In this document: positions 25,195 to 34,644 of the stretch, in pieces | Numbering within the stretch: position 1 is the first letter of the stretch | Layout: each line of letters starts with the position of its first letter | From: JADHMP01 sp016779985 | GTDB lineage: Bacteria; Bacteroidota; Bacteroidia; Flavobacteriales; Flavobacteriaceae | Assembly: GCA_016779985.1 (NCBI GenBank) | Contig: JADHMP010000002.1 | Coordinates: 186,001 to 250,000, forward strand | DNA length: 64,000 nucleotides | Reading direction: 5' to 3' | Translations under genes and position numbers: made by a program | Notes under the pieces: model-generated | Told to the model about the DNA's origin: nothing | The model's input: the letters and a program-made list of their open reading frames with translations, nothing else | The model's database searches: none

Positions 25195-26364
25195 ATGAAT
25201 CTAGAAAACACTAAAATTGCTTATCAATCAAAAAGTGTAAAAGAGCTCAAGAAGGGGTTATTCATTTTTAAATTATTTCAATATTCTTTTTTAGTTACGT
25301 TAGGTAAGACACTGGTAAAAATCTTTATTCCCCTGCATTTACCTTTACCTAAGTTGGTTAAAAAAACGATTTTTAAACAATTTTGTGGAGGTGAAAATGA
25401 AAACGAAGTCTTATTATTACTTTCTCAATTAGCTAAATTTAACATTGATTCGTGCATTCATCATGCAGCTGAAAACATTGCTACCGAAAAAGAAAGAGCC
25501 GACTCTTTTGAGCGTTTTTTAGAGCTATTAGATTTAGGCGGAAAAAACAAATCATTTACATTTTCTGTAATAAAGCCAACAAGTCTAGGGTCAACAGAGT
25601 TGTATGAAAAGGTTAGTGCTGGCGGATCACTTTCTGCCGTCGAAAAAGAGGAGTGGAGAAAAATAAAAAAAAGATTTCAATTGTGTTGCAAAAAGGCTAT
25701 AAGCAATAACATCAAACTTTTGGTTGACGCTGAAGAATCTTGGTTTCAAAAAGCAATTGATGAACTTCTTGAAGAGCTAATGCTTCAATTTAATAAAAGC
25801 CAGGTATGGATTTATACTACGGTTCAAATGTATAGACATGACCGTTTAGTGTATTTAAATAGGCTTTTGAGAGTAGCCAAAGACCGTCATTGCATTATGG
25901 GCATTAAACTGGTTAGAGGCGCTTATCTTGAAAAAGAAAATGAGTATGCCCTAAACAAAGGAATTCCATCAGCATTATTTCCAACTAAATCTGAAACTGA
26001 CAAAAATTTTGAACTTGGATTGCAATTAATACTCGAAAATTTGAATCATTATTCGCTTTTTTTGGGTAGTCACAACGAAAAAAACGTGCTACAAACAGTT
26101 GCATTCATGAAAAAAAACCAACTTATTAATAAACACCCTTGCGTTTTTTTTTCGCAACTTTATGGTATGTGTGACCATATTTCTTTCAATTTATCAGCGC
26201 ATGGTTTTAATGTGGTAAAATATGTTCCTTATGGTCAGTTTAAACAAGTGATTTCATATTTAATTAGGCGCATAGATGAGAATTCTTCTGTGATGAGTCA
26301 ATCTGTTAGAGAGCTAGAACTTTATAAAAAGGAGCTTGAGCGTCGTTATTTAGAAACTACTTGA
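25195..26364 (+). CDS. Proline dehydrogenase family protein
   Basis: 389 aa, single-domain PRODH as in many Bacteroidetes (no fused P5C dehydrogenase). FAD-barrel segments include LLVDAEESWFQKAID near residue 180, VWIYTTVQMYRHD near 203, and GIKLVRGAYLEKENE near 237. The C-terminal YLIRRIDENSSVM near 360 supplies the paired arginines that bind the proline carboxylate. It oxidises proline to pyrroline-5-carboxylate and passes electrons to quinone. It overlaps the convergent DUF4258-like gene by 19 bp. Confidence 0.92.
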   Translation: MNLENTKIAYQSKSVKELKKGLFIFKLFQYSFLVTLGKTLVKIFIPLHLPLPKLVKKTIFKQFCGGENENEVLLLLSQLAKFNIDSCIHHAAENIATEKERADSFERFLELLDLGGKNKSFTFSVIKPTSLGSTELYEKVSAGGSLSAVEKEEWRKIKKRFQLCCKKAISNNIKLLVDAEESWFQKAIDELLEELMLQFNKSQVWIYTTVQMYRHDRLVYLNRLLRVAKDRHCIMGIKLVRGAYLEKENEYALNKGIPSALFPTKSETDKNFELGLQLILENLNHYSLFLGSHNEKNVLQTVAFMKKNQLINKHPCVFFSQLYGMCDHISFNLSAHGFNVVKYVPYGQFKQVISYLIRRIDENSSVMSQSVRELELYKKELERRYLETT

Positions 26365-26717
26365 TACCCCACAACAAGGGCCGCTTTTTTACAATTTTCA
26401 ATTTGTATCGCGATGCGTTTATTTTTTGTGTCAATATGATACAATCTACACGAATCTCGTTGGGTATCACTTTTGGAAAAATCAACATTGCCGTGGGTAA
26501 CATACTCCTTTATGATGCTATCATTTAAATGAGAAAAGTTTTCCTTGATAGTTGGAGAAAGTGTAATTTTTTTTTGAATCAAATTATCAATAACGCGCGC
26601 ATTTGGACCATAATTACAACTCGTTTTTTTTCCGCTAAGAATAAATGTTAAAAGAATTATCCCTACAGAAAAACCACCTAAATAATACCCTAGTCGCCTT
26701 ATAAGCCCAACATTCAT
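26346..26717 (-). CDS. DUF4258-like membrane-anchored protein
   Basis: 123 aa. One N-terminal transmembrane helix (about residues 10-28), then a soluble domain starting with SGKKTSCNYGPNARV and carrying two more cysteines (DSCRLYHID, IENCKKA). I recall this domain as DUF4258-like in Flavobacteriia; its function is unknown. The conserved cysteines might form disulfides outside the inner membrane. It starts 5 bp after the tsaE stop and is probably cotranscribed with porX and tsaE. Confidence 0.65.
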   Translation of the reverse strand: MNVGLIRRLGYYLGGFSVGIILLTFILSGKKTSCNYGPNARVIDNLIQKKITLSPTIKENFSHLNDSIIKEYVTHGNVDFSKSDTQRDSCRLYHIDTKNKRIAIQIENCKKAALVVGYQVVSK

Positions 26718-26722
26718 TTGTT

Positions 26723-27127
26723 TTACTTTTTTCTTATTCTTCTCCGTTTGCTATCAAGCACATCAATGTAAAAATGATCAATTGATTTTGGAAGATGTGT
26801 TTCAATTTTCTCAGCCCATTCTAAAAAACAAAAGGCGTTTGATTCAAAATATTCCTCGATTCCAATATCTGCCGCTTCATTTGGGTCTTCAATTCGATAA
26901 AAATCAAAATGATAGATAGTATCAGAATTAGTTTGATAGTGATTAACTATTGAAAAAGTAGGACTAGAAATAGTTTCTTTTACTCCAAGCACAGAACATA
27001 GAGATTTTATTAATGTCGTTTTTCCTGCACCCATGGGCGCCTCTATTCTAATGATATTATGCGTAGCAACTGACAAAAGTTCACTAGCAACATCTTCAAT
27101 ATCATCTTCATAAAACTCTCGATTCAT
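26723..27127 (-). CDS. tsaE: tRNA threonylcarbamoyladenosine biosynthesis ATPase TsaE
   Basis: 134 aa. The P-loop is EAPMGAGKTTLIK near residue 29, the TsaE hallmark SSPTFSIVNHY near 57, and the conserved FCFLEWAEKI near 98. TsaE drives the TsaBD complex that installs t6A at position 37 of ANN-decoding tRNAs. It follows porX by 12 bp and precedes the DUF4258-like gene. Length and motif order are standard. Confidence 0.95.
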   Translation of the reverse strand: MNREFYEDDIEDVASELLSVATHNIIRIEAPMGAGKTTLIKSLCSVLGVKETISSPTFSIVNHYQTNSDTIYHFDFYRIEDPNEAADIGIEEYFESNAFCFLEWAEKIETHLPKSIDHFYIDVLDSKRRRIRKK

Positions 27128-27139
27128 GTGGCAAAAATA

Positions 27140-28690
27140 CTATGTGCGAGGACTTAAAACAACAAAAGGCACAATCATTTCTTCCATCGACACTCCGCCG
27201 TGTTGAAAAGAATTTTTAAAGAATTGAGCATAACGGTTAAATTGTTGTTTATAAACAAAATATTGTTCACCAGTAGCAAATATGAATTTGCTTTGTGGAC
27301 TTTGAGATGGTAATTGATATTCTTTTGGATTTTGACAGTCAATCACTTTTTTGTTCTGATAAGTTAAACTTCCTGCAGCTTTGTAACGAAGATTGTTACT
27401 GGCTTCCTTGTGAGAAATTAGAGCCACTGGATCTTCAACATTAATTGTTCCATGATCTGTAGTGAGCAATAGGCGAAAACCCAAAGAGGCTGCTTTTTGA
27501 AGCAAACTTTTTAAAGGGCTGTTATTGAACCAACTTTGAGTGAGTGAACGATACGCTTTATTATTTGGAGCCAACTCTTTTATCATTTCCATCTCTATTT
27601 TTGCATGAGAAATCATATCAACAAAATTATAGACAACAACTGTGAGATCTTCTTGAGCGTGATTTGCTAATTGTTTGATCAATTGTTGTCCTTGCTTGAG
27701 CTGTGTTATTTTATTGTAGCTAAAAGATACCCCTTTAGAATGCCGTTCAATTTGACTCCTCAAATACTCTTCTTCATATTTGTTTTTTCCCTCAGGCTCA
27801 TCATCAAAAACCCACCATTCAGGATGTCTTTTATGCATCTCATAAGGAGTTAATCCAGAAAAAAAAGCATTCCTAGCATAGGCAGTAGCTGTGGGAAGTA
27901 TACTGAAATAGGCCTCTTCTCTCTCTATTGTATAAATAGAAGAAATAGCTCTAGCTATTAGCTGCCATTGATCCCACCTCAAATTATCTATAACAAGCAA
28001 AAGTGTGGGCTGCCCTTTGGTTAGGTTGGGCAGCACTCTTTTTTGAAAGAGTTGGTGAGATAATATGGGAGGGTTTTCACCAAGCATCCAAGAAGGGTAT
28101 TCTGATTTAATAAAACGAGAAAATTGTGCATTGGCCTCTTTTTTTTGTGATTGAAATATTTCAAGTAAACTAGGGTCTTCGAGTGATTCTAACTCTAACT
28201 CCCAAAAAACCATTTTTTTATAAAATTCAATCCATTCTTGATAAGATCCAATTTGACTTAATTCCTGTGTGATTTTACCAAATTCTTGCTGATAATTTTT
28301 AGTTGTTTTTTCTGCTATTAAATGTTGATGATTTAAGTTTTTCTTTAAGGCTAGTAAAATTTGATTTGGATTTACAGGTTTGATTAGATAATCAGCAATT
28401 TTAGCCCCAATAGCTTCATTCATAATTTCCTCTTCCTCATTTTTAGTAATCATAATCACAGGCAACTGAGGTTTTTTTCGTTTGAGTTCGTTTAAGGTAT
28501 CCAACCCGTTCAAACCAGGCATATTTTCGTCTAAGAGAACCATGTCATAGTTCTTTTCTGCAATCATTTCGAGAGCATCTCTGCCATTATTGCATGCATG
28601 GAGTTTATATCCTTTTGATTCTAAAAAGAGAAAGTGCGGTTTTAATAATTCTATCTCATCGTCAACCCACAAAATTTTGATACGATCCAT
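27140..28690 (-). CDS. porX: PorX-type response regulator with PglZ/alkaline phosphatase domain
   Basis: 516 aa. The N-terminal receiver domain has phospho-acceptor Asp54 in VLLDENMP, the acidic pair Asp10-Asp11, and the switch Lys in DYLIKPVNP. After a helical linker (residues 125-200), the C-terminal domain carries VIDNLRWDQW near 220, DMISHAKIEME near 345, and TTDHGTINVED near 405. These are the metal-binding positions of the alkaline phosphatase/PglZ superfamily. PorX works with the PorY kinase to regulate type IX secretion, and P. gingivalis PorX has been reported to hydrolyse cyclic oligonucleotides. porY is not in this window. It is divergent from the HD gene. Confidence 0.93.
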   Translation of the reverse strand: MDRIKILWVDDEIELLKPHFLFLESKGYKLHACNNGRDALEMIAEKNYDMVLLDENMPGLNGLDTLNELKRKKPQLPVIMITKNEEEEIMNEAIGAKIADYLIKPVNPNQILLALKKNLNHQHLIAEKTTKNYQQEFGKITQELSQIGSYQEWIEFYKKMVFWELELESLEDPSLLEIFQSQKKEANAQFSRFIKSEYPSWMLGENPPILSHQLFQKRVLPNLTKGQPTLLLVIDNLRWDQWQLIARAISSIYTIEREEAYFSILPTATAYARNAFFSGLTPYEMHKRHPEWWVFDDEPEGKNKYEEEYLRSQIERHSKGVSFSYNKITQLKQGQQLIKQLANHAQEDLTVVVYNFVDMISHAKIEMEMIKELAPNNKAYRSLTQSWFNNSPLKSLLQKAASLGFRLLLTTDHGTINVEDPVALISHKEASNNLRYKAAGSLTYQNKKVIDCQNPKEYQLPSQSPQSKFIFATGEQYFVYKQQFNRYAQFFKNSFQHGGVSMEEMIVPFVVLSPRT

Positions 28691-28694
28691 TTGT

Positions 28695-28702
28695 TATCTT
28701 TG
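28695..28702 (+). promoter_or_regulatory. Candidate -7 box (TAnnTTTG) for the HD gene
   Basis: TATCTTTG ends 13 nt before ATG 28716 in the short gap between the divergent porX and HD genes. It supports the internal ATG as the true start rather than the open frame from 28590. Confidence 0.4.
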
Positions 28703-28715
28703 TTTAAAGTTTCGC

Positions 28716-29942
28716 ATGGGCAAGTTTTTTAAAGCTACTTATTTAAACGATCCAATTTACGGTTTTATTGCCATTGAAGATCCCCTGCTCGATCAAATCA
28801 TAGCCCATCCTTTTTTTCAAAGACTTCGCAGAATTAAACAAATGGGATTGTCTTATTTGGTTTATCCAGGGACACACCATACTCGTTTTGAGCATGCTCT
28901 AGGGAGCCTGCATTTAATGCAAAAAGGGATTCATAGTTTACGAAAAAAAAAGGTGGCTATAAGTGATGAAGAAGCTCTTGCTTTACAGGCTGCAATATTG
29001 TTACATGATATTGGTCATGGTCCTTTTTCTCATGCCACAGAAAATATAATAACTCAAAATGTTCAGCACGAAAATATTTCAATTGAAATAATAAAACTGC
29101 TCAACAAACAGTGGAAGGGTGCTTTAACATTGGCCCTATCAATCTTCACCAATACTTATCATAGAAAGTTTATGCATCAGCTCATTGCCAGTCAAATTGA
29201 TATGGATCGGTTGGATTATTTAAAAAGGGATAGCTTTTATGCTGGTACTCCAGAAGGTAATATTAATGTTGATCGACTAATTGCAGTCATGAACGTTGAG
29301 AATGAACAATTAGTTTTTGAAAAAAAAGGAATTTATTCCATTGAAAAGTTTTTAATGGCAAGGCATGCCATGTATTGGCAGGTTTATCTTCATAAAACAA
29401 GTCTTGTCGCTGAACTAATGTTAGTCAAAATATTGAATCGATTTAGGATAATCGCTAAAACGAATGACAGTGCATCGAACATTCCTGAAGCATTACATTA
29501 TTTTTTGACCATAAAACCAAATGTACTTTCAGATGAAGACACACTTAAAAAATACTTGGCACTTGATGATGGCGACCTTATGCAAGCCATTAAACAGTGG
29601 CAATATCACCCTGATTATCTATTAAGTGATTTTAGCAAAAGGCTTATAGAGCGACAATTACTGAAAATAAAACTAGATTTTAACCCTTTAGAAGCATCAG
29701 TAGCCGCATTGAAAAGAAAAGAGTTGATTGCTACGGGGATTGATAAAAAAAACATTGATGAAATTGTATTTGAAGGAAGTGTATCTAATCAAATGTATGT
29801 GCCAAAAGAAAATAATTTTATACAGATCAAAGATGGAAAACACATCAAATCATTGGCACACTATTTAAAATATTTAGATTTAGATCACTTTTCCAGTCCT
29901 CAAGTTAAATATTATTTGTGTTATCCAAAGCCAAATCTATAG
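28716..29942 (+). CDS. HD domain phosphohydrolase (dGTPase-like, COG1078)
   Basis: 408 aa. The metal site is visible as HHTRFEHALGS near residue 52, LLHDIGHGPFSHATE near 100, and SQIDMDRLDYLKRDSF near 161. This is the HD superfamily branch related to SAMHD1/dGTPases, found widely in Bacteroidetes. It probably hydrolyses nucleotides, but the substrate is not determined. I chose ATG 28716 (MGKFFKATYLND) because upstream codons overlap porX and lack family similarity. It sits 23 bp before lpxD. Confidence 0.88.
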   Translation: MGKFFKATYLNDPIYGFIAIEDPLLDQIIAHPFFQRLRRIKQMGLSYLVYPGTHHTRFEHALGSLHLMQKGIHSLRKKKVAISDEEALALQAAILLHDIGHGPFSHATENIITQNVQHENISIEIIKLLNKQWKGALTLALSIFTNTYHRKFMHQLIASQIDMDRLDYLKRDSFYAGTPEGNINVDRLIAVMNVENEQLVFEKKGIYSIEKFLMARHAMYWQVYLHKTSLVAELMLVKILNRFRIIAKTNDSASNIPEALHYFLTIKPNVLSDEDTLKKYLALDDGDLMQAIKQWQYHPDYLLSDFSKRLIERQLLKIKLDFNPLEASVAALKRKELIATGIDKKNIDEIVFEGSVSNQMYVPKENNFIQIKDGKHIKSLAHYLKYLDLDHFSSPQVKYYLCYPKPNL

Positions 29943-29952
29943 CTTAAATTAT

Positions 29953-29960
29953 TATTTTTG
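29953..29960 (+). promoter_or_regulatory. Candidate -7 box (TAnnTTTG) abutting lpxD
   Basis: TATTTTTG ends only 5 nt before the lpxD ATG. If used, transcription would start at or within a few bases of the start codon, giving a leaderless or nearly leaderless lpxD mRNA. Confidence 0.35.
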
Positions 29961-29965
29961 TCGCA

Positions 29966-30979
29966 ATGAAATTAACCGCTAAAGTAATTGCAGAACACCT
30001 CAATGGTATCGTTGAAGGGAATCCCCTCTGTGAAGTGTCTGCCCTTTCAAAGATTGAGGAGGCTGCCCCCGGTTCAATTACCTTTATTGCAAACCCAAAA
30101 TATTTCCCATTTATAAACACCACTAAGGCCAGTGTGATTATAGTAGCTGTTGATTTTGAAATTTCTGAACCTCTGGAATCTACACTAATCAGGGTGAATG
30201 ACCCATATAAAGCCTTCTCAGAACTTCTTCATCTTTATGAAGAAAAAACGAGTAAACCTACTGGAAAAGCAGCTTCGTCATCAATTCATGCTTCTGTCAA
30301 CTTAGAAGCAGAAATTTATATAGGGGCTAATGTGATCATTGAAAACGATGCTACCCTCAAAAAAGGAGTTAGTATTCATGCCAACTCCTTCATAGGTAAA
30401 AACGTTACTATTGGCGAAAACACAATAATACACCCTAATGTAATTATATATTCTAATACTATTGTTGGAGCGCATTGTGTCATTCATAGTGGCTCAGTTC
30501 TAGGAGCAGACGGATTTGGTTTTGCCCCACAAAAAGATGGTAGTTATCAAAAGGTTCCTCAAACAGGCAATGTAATTGTAGGTGATTATGTAGAAATAGG
30601 CGCTAACACAACAATAGACCGAGCCACTATTGGTTCTACACAAATTGGCGATGGTGTTAAATTAGACAATCAAGTACAAATAGCTCATAATGTTCAAATA
30701 GGTAAGCACACCGTTATTGCTGCCCAGAGCGGTATAGCTGGCTCCAGTCAAGTTGGGGATTATTGTGTTATAGGAGGTCAAGTTGGCATCATTGGACACT
30801 TGAAAATTGGAAATCATGTGCGTATCCAAGGGCAATCTGGTGTGATAAAAAACATTCCTGACAATACAGATATTCAAGGAACTCCTGCCATGGGCTATAG
30901 AGATTTTTATCGTTCCTATGCGGTTTTTAAACGGCTGCCCGAAATTGAAAAAAAGATATCCCAAAGTAAAAAAGATTGA
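29966..30979 (+). CDS. lpxD: UDP-3-O-(3-hydroxyacyl)glucosamine N-acyltransferase
   Basis: 337 aa. An N-terminal uridine-binding domain (residues 1-100, including GSITFIANPKY) is followed by left-handed beta-helix hexapeptide repeats from about 105 to 300. The catalytic His lies in IAHNVQIGKH near 240, next to the conserved GADGFGFAP loop near 178. It adds the second acyl chain in lipid A synthesis. It starts a tight run: its TGA lies 4 bp before the lpxC-fabZ ATG. Confidence 0.95.
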   Translation: MKLTAKVIAEHLNGIVEGNPLCEVSALSKIEEAAPGSITFIANPKYFPFINTTKASVIIVAVDFEISEPLESTLIRVNDPYKAFSELLHLYEEKTSKPTGKAASSSIHASVNLEAEIYIGANVIIENDATLKKGVSIHANSFIGKNVTIGENTIIHPNVIIYSNTIVGAHCVIHSGSVLGADGFGFAPQKDGSYQKVPQTGNVIVGDYVEIGANTTIDRATIGSTQIGDGVKLDNQVQIAHNVQIGKHTVIAAQSGIAGSSQVGDYCVIGGQVGIIGHLKIGNHVRIQGQSGVIKNIPDNTDIQGTPAMGYRDFYRSYAVFKRLPEIEKKISQSKKD

Positions 30980-30983
30980 CCAA

Positions 30984-32396
30984 ATGTTTGAAAAAGAATC
31001 CTTTCAAAAAACACTAGCCAAGCCTGCTATACTCAAAGGAAAAGGGCTCCATACAGGCAAGGATGTAACACTAACCATAAAACCTGCCCCAGAAGATACA
31101 GGCATAGTGTTTCTTCGTATTGACTTAAAACCATCCGTCAAAGTTCCTGCACTAGCTCATTTTGTTTCAGAGACAACAAGGGGTACTACATTAGAAAAAG
31201 ACGGTGTGAAAATTCACACACCAGAACACCTCTTAGCTGCTTTAGTAGGTTTTCAAATTGATAACGCAATTATTGAAATAGATAATATTGAAGTTCCTAT
31301 TTTAGATGGCTCTTCAAAAGACTTTATTTCGGCATTTGATGCAGCAGGCAGACAAGAACAGAAAGCTTTGAGAGAAGTATTTGTCCCTCAAAAAGTTATT
31401 ACATTTAAAGACGAGCTTACAGGGAGTGAAATAATAATGATCCCTGATGACAAACCATCGGTTTGTGTAATGATTGATTTTGAGACTGATGTATTAGGTA
31501 GCCAAACAGCGAGATTAGAAAATATTGATGACTTCAAGACACATATCGCCCCCTGCAGAACATTTAGTTTTTTACACGATTTAGAACACTTATTAGAGAA
31601 CGGTTTAATAAGAGGAGGTGATCTCAATAACGCCATTGTTTATGTTGACAAGCCTTTAGAGGAAAGCAATATGAAAAAACTAAAAGAAGCTTTTGGCAGA
31701 AAAAGCATTGCGGTTAAACCAAATGGAATACTTGATAACCTGACCTTAAACTTTCCTAATGAAGCCGCCAGACATAAGCTTCTCGACGTCTTAGGTGATT
31801 TATCGCTTATAGGCATACCAACCCGTGCAAAGATTATTGCTTCAAAACCTGGTCATAAAACCAATACTACTTTTGCCAAAAAAGTGGCTTCAATAATAAG
31901 TGAATTAAAGAGAAAAGACGTGCCCCAAATAGATTTTTCAAAAGATCCTGTAAAAGATGTCAATCAAATCATGGAGATGCTGCCACATCGTCCACCGTTT
32001 TTATTAATTGATAAAATTTATGATTTGTCTGAAAACCATGTAATTGGATTAAAAAATGTAACCATGAATGAACCTTTTTTTGTTGGTCACTTTCCTGGTG
32101 AACCCGTCATGCCTGGTGTGCTTCAAATAGAGGCCATGGCTCAAGCAGGAGGCATTCTTTTGTTAAGTACTGTTCCAGACCCTGAAAATTATTTGACCTA
32201 CTTTATGAAAATTGATAAAGTGAAATTTAAGCGTCCAGTTTATCCAGGAGACACATTGGTTTTTAAATTAAACCTAATAAGTCCAATTCGTAGAGGGATT
32301 TGTCATATGCTTGGAAAAGGCTTTGTCAATGATCAACTTGTTTCTGAGGGCGAACTTATGGCTCAAATGATCAAAAAAGACAGATTAAAAAAATAG
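30984..32396 (+). CDS. lpxC-fabZ: Bifunctional UDP-3-O-acyl-GlcNAc deacetylase / hydroxyacyl-ACP dehydratase
   Basis: 470 aa from ATG 30984. The N-terminal LpxC domain (about 1-300) has zinc and active-site segments HTPEHLLAALVG near 74 and a second His in KASKPGHKTNT near 290. The C-terminal FabZ hot-dog domain (about 325-470) has MLPHRPPFLLID near 333 and the catalytic H/E in FVGHFPGEPVMPGVLQIEAMAQAGG (quoted in part) near 370. Fusion of these two enzymes is a known Bacteroidetes trait. It couples the committed lipid A step with fatty-acid elongation. The open frame extends upstream to 30918 within lpxD, but MFEKESFQK fits the family start. Confidence 0.95.
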   Translation: MFEKESFQKTLAKPAILKGKGLHTGKDVTLTIKPAPEDTGIVFLRIDLKPSVKVPALAHFVSETTRGTTLEKDGVKIHTPEHLLAALVGFQIDNAIIEIDNIEVPILDGSSKDFISAFDAAGRQEQKALREVFVPQKVITFKDELTGSEIIMIPDDKPSVCVMIDFETDVLGSQTARLENIDDFKTHIAPCRTFSFLHDLEHLLENGLIRGGDLNNAIVYVDKPLEESNMKKLKEAFGRKSIAVKPNGILDNLTLNFPNEAARHKLLDVLGDLSLIGIPTRAKIIASKPGHKTNTTFAKKVASIISELKRKDVPQIDFSKDPVKDVNQIMEMLPHRPPFLLIDKIYDLSENHVIGLKNVTMNEPFFVGHFPGEPVMPGVLQIEAMAQAGGILLLSTVPDPENYLTYFMKIDKVKFKRPVYPGDTLVFKLNLISPIRRGICHMLGKGFVNDQLVSEGELMAQMIKKDRLKK

Positions 32397-32397
32397 T

Positions 32398-33183
32398 ATG
32401 AATCAACCCCTTGCATATATCCACCCTGGCGCAAAAATCGAAAAAAAAGTTGTTGTAGAACCTTTTACTACCATCAACAACGATGTCGAAATAGGAGAGG
32501 GGACCTGGATCGGCTCCAATGTAACTATAATGGAAGGAGCAAGAATAGGAAAAAATTGTTCTATTTTTCCAGGCAGTGTGATAAGCGGTATTCCTCAAGA
32601 TTTGAAATTTGAGAATGAAGATTCTTTAGCGGTTATTGGCGACAACACAACAATCAGGGAGTGTGTCACAATCAATAGAGGTACGGCTGAACGGGGTAGA
32701 ACCAAAATAGGAGATAATTGTCTTATTATGGCCTATTCTCACATTGCTCACGATTGCATAGTAGGAAATCATTGTATTTTCTCAAACGGCAGCACACTGG
32801 CAGGACATATTGACATAGGCAACCATGTTATTCTTGCAGGTTTGGTGGCCATACATCAATTTTGTACGGTTGGTGATTATGCGTTTATTGCCGGTGGATC
32901 TTTAGTTAGAAAAGACGTTCCACCTTATGTAAAGGCGGCTAGAGAACCTTTATCCTATGCTGGTATTAATTCTATTGGTTTGAGGAGAAAAGGGTTTGAA
33001 ACTGAAAAAATTCATGAAATTCAAAATATTTATCGAATCATTTTTCAAAGCAAATACAACTACAGTCAAGCGGCAGATATTATTGAAGCAGATCTCAAAG
33101 CAACCCCAGAAAGAGATGAAATATTACAGTTTTTGAGAGATTCTAAACGTGGAATTATGAAGGGTTATATTAAAAAAATATAA
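32398..33183 (+). CDS. lpxA: Acyl-ACP--UDP-N-acetylglucosamine O-acyltransferase
   Basis: 261 aa. Hexapeptide-repeat beta-helix with the catalytic His in SHIAHDCIVGNH near residue 123, and the C-terminal helical domain beginning around 195 (GINSIGLRRKGF). It transfers a 3-hydroxyacyl chain to UDP-GlcNAc, the first step of lipid A synthesis. One base separates it from lpxC-fabZ, and efp follows 6 bp downstream, so lpxD, lpxC-fabZ, lpxA and efp form one transcript. Confidence 0.96.
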   Translation: MNQPLAYIHPGAKIEKKVVVEPFTTINNDVEIGEGTWIGSNVTIMEGARIGKNCSIFPGSVISGIPQDLKFENEDSLAVIGDNTTIRECVTINRGTAERGRTKIGDNCLIMAYSHIAHDCIVGNHCIFSNGSTLAGHIDIGNHVILAGLVAIHQFCTVGDYAFIAGGSLVRKDVPPYVKAAREPLSYAGINSIGLRRKGFETEKIHEIQNIYRIIFQSKYNYSQAADIIEADLKATPERDEILQFLRDSKRGIMKGYIKKI

Positions 33184-33189
33184 GAAAGA

Positions 33190-33756
33190 ATGGCATCAAC
33201 ATCAGACATCAGAAAAGGGTTGTGTATAAAATACAATAATGATATTTTTAAGATTGTAGAGTTTTTACACGTAAAACCAGGCAAGGGCCCCGCTTTTGTG
33301 AGAACAAAACTAAAAAGTGTTACAACTGGCAAAGTCATTGATAATACCTTTTCAGCAGGTCATAAAATAGATGACATTAGAGTTGAAACACATAAATACC
33401 AATATCTTTACACCGACGGAGAACAATATCACTTCATGAATGTAGATGATTATAACCAAATCCAACTAGAAAAGAAAATTTTAGAAGCCCCTGACCTTAT
33501 GAAAGAAGGAGAAGTTGTTACAATTTTAATCAATACTGAGGATAGCACGCCTTTATCGGTTGAAATGCCAGCAAGTGTTGTGCTTGAGGTGACTCATGTA
33601 GAACCAGGGGTGAAAGGAAACACTGCAACTAATGCAACAAAACCGGCAACAGTTGAAACTGGAGCCCAAATTAATGTTCCGTTATTTATAAATGAAGGAG
33701 ATAAAATCAAAGTAGATACTGAAAAAGCAAACTATATTGAGCGTATTAAAGAATAA
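33190..33756 (+). CDS. efp: Translation elongation factor P
   Basis: 188 aa, three beta-barrel domains of normal EF-P length. The loop that reaches the peptidyl-transferase centre reads KPGKGPAF with Lys32 at the tip, the residue that is beta-lysylated in gamma-proteobacteria; no epmA/epmB gene is in the window. It relieves ribosome stalling at polyproline. It is located 6 bp after lpxA and 17 bp before sucD, inside the lipid A operon. Confidence 0.96.
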   Translation: MASTSDIRKGLCIKYNNDIFKIVEFLHVKPGKGPAFVRTKLKSVTTGKVIDNTFSAGHKIDDIRVETHKYQYLYTDGEQYHFMNVDDYNQIQLEKKILEAPDLMKEGEVVTILINTEDSTPLSVEMPASVVLEVTHVEPGVKGNTATNATKPATVETGAQINVPLFINEGDKIKVDTEKANYIERIKE

Positions 33757-33773
33757 ACTGAATTATCATATAA

Positions 33774-34643
33774 ATGAGTGTACTTGTAAATAAAAATTCA
33801 CGTATCATTGTACAAGGGTTTACGGGAAGTGAAGGAACTTTTCACGCCACACAAATGATTGACTATGGGACTCCCATTGTGGGAGGAGTTACTCCTGGAA
33901 AAGGAGGGCAAACTCATCTTAACAAACCTGTTTTCAATTCGGTGGCTGATGCTGTAAAAGCATTGAACGCCGACACAAGCATTATTTTTGTACCCCCTGC
34001 ATTTGCTGCCGATGCTATTATGGAAGCTGCTGAGGCTGGAATCAAAGTTATCATAGCGATCACAGAAGGTATTCCAGTGTCTGATATGACAAAAGCCAAC
34101 CAATATGTCAAAGCAAAAAATGCTGTTTTAGTTGGACCCAATTGCCCTGGTGTAATTACTCCCGATGAAGCAAAAGTTGGTATTATGCCTGGATTTATAT
34201 TTAAAAAAGGGTCGGTTGGAATTGTGTCTAAATCAGGAACCCTTACCTATGAAGCTTCAGATCAAGTTGTTGCTCAAGGATTAGGCATCTCTACGGCCAT
34301 TGGAATAGGGGGCGATCCAATAATTGGTACCACTACAAAAGCAGCGATAGAACTTTTTATGAATGATACTGAAACAGATTGTATTGTGATGATTGGAGAA
34401 ATTGGTGGACAACTAGAGGCTGATGCTGCCCGTTGGATCAAAGAAAATGGGAATAAAAAACCGGTAGTAGGTTTTATTGCTGGAGAAACAGCTCCTAAAG
34501 GCAGAACTATGGGGCATGCAGGAGCCATTGTGGGTGGAAGCGATGATACCGCCGAGGCAAAGAAAAAAATTATGAGAGAATGCGGCATTCATGTTGTTGA
34601 CTCTCCCGCACAAATTGGAGCTAAAGTAGCTGAAGTATTATAA
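33774..34643 (+). CDS. sucD: Succinate--CoA ligase subunit alpha
   Basis: 289 aa. CoA-binding N-terminal domain (VQGFTGSEGTFH near residue 14; GGVTPGKGG near 37) and the phosphohistidine loop GRTMGHAGAIVGG near 240, with the active His in GHAG. It forms succinyl-CoA/succinate with NTP in the TCA cycle. The beta subunit sucC is not adjacent, so the pair is split on this chromosome. It is followed by fabG after one base. Confidence 0.96.
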   Translation: MSVLVNKNSRIIVQGFTGSEGTFHATQMIDYGTPIVGGVTPGKGGQTHLNKPVFNSVADAVKALNADTSIIFVPPAFAADAIMEAAEAGIKVIIAITEGIPVSDMTKANQYVKAKNAVLVGPNCPGVITPDEAKVGIMPGFIFKKGSVGIVSKSGTLTYEASDQVVAQGLGISTAIGIGGDPIIGTTTKAAIELFMNDTETDCIVMIGEIGGQLEADAARWIKENGNKKPVVGFIAGETAPKGRTMGHAGAIVGGSDDTAEAKKKIMRECGIHVVDSPAQIGAKVAEVL

Positions 34644-34644
34644 A

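Noticed and set aside
30918..30983. In-frame extension of lpxC-fabZ into lpxD
   Set aside because: It overlaps lpxD coding sequence; the ATG at 30984 follows the lpxD stop by 4 bp and fits the family length.
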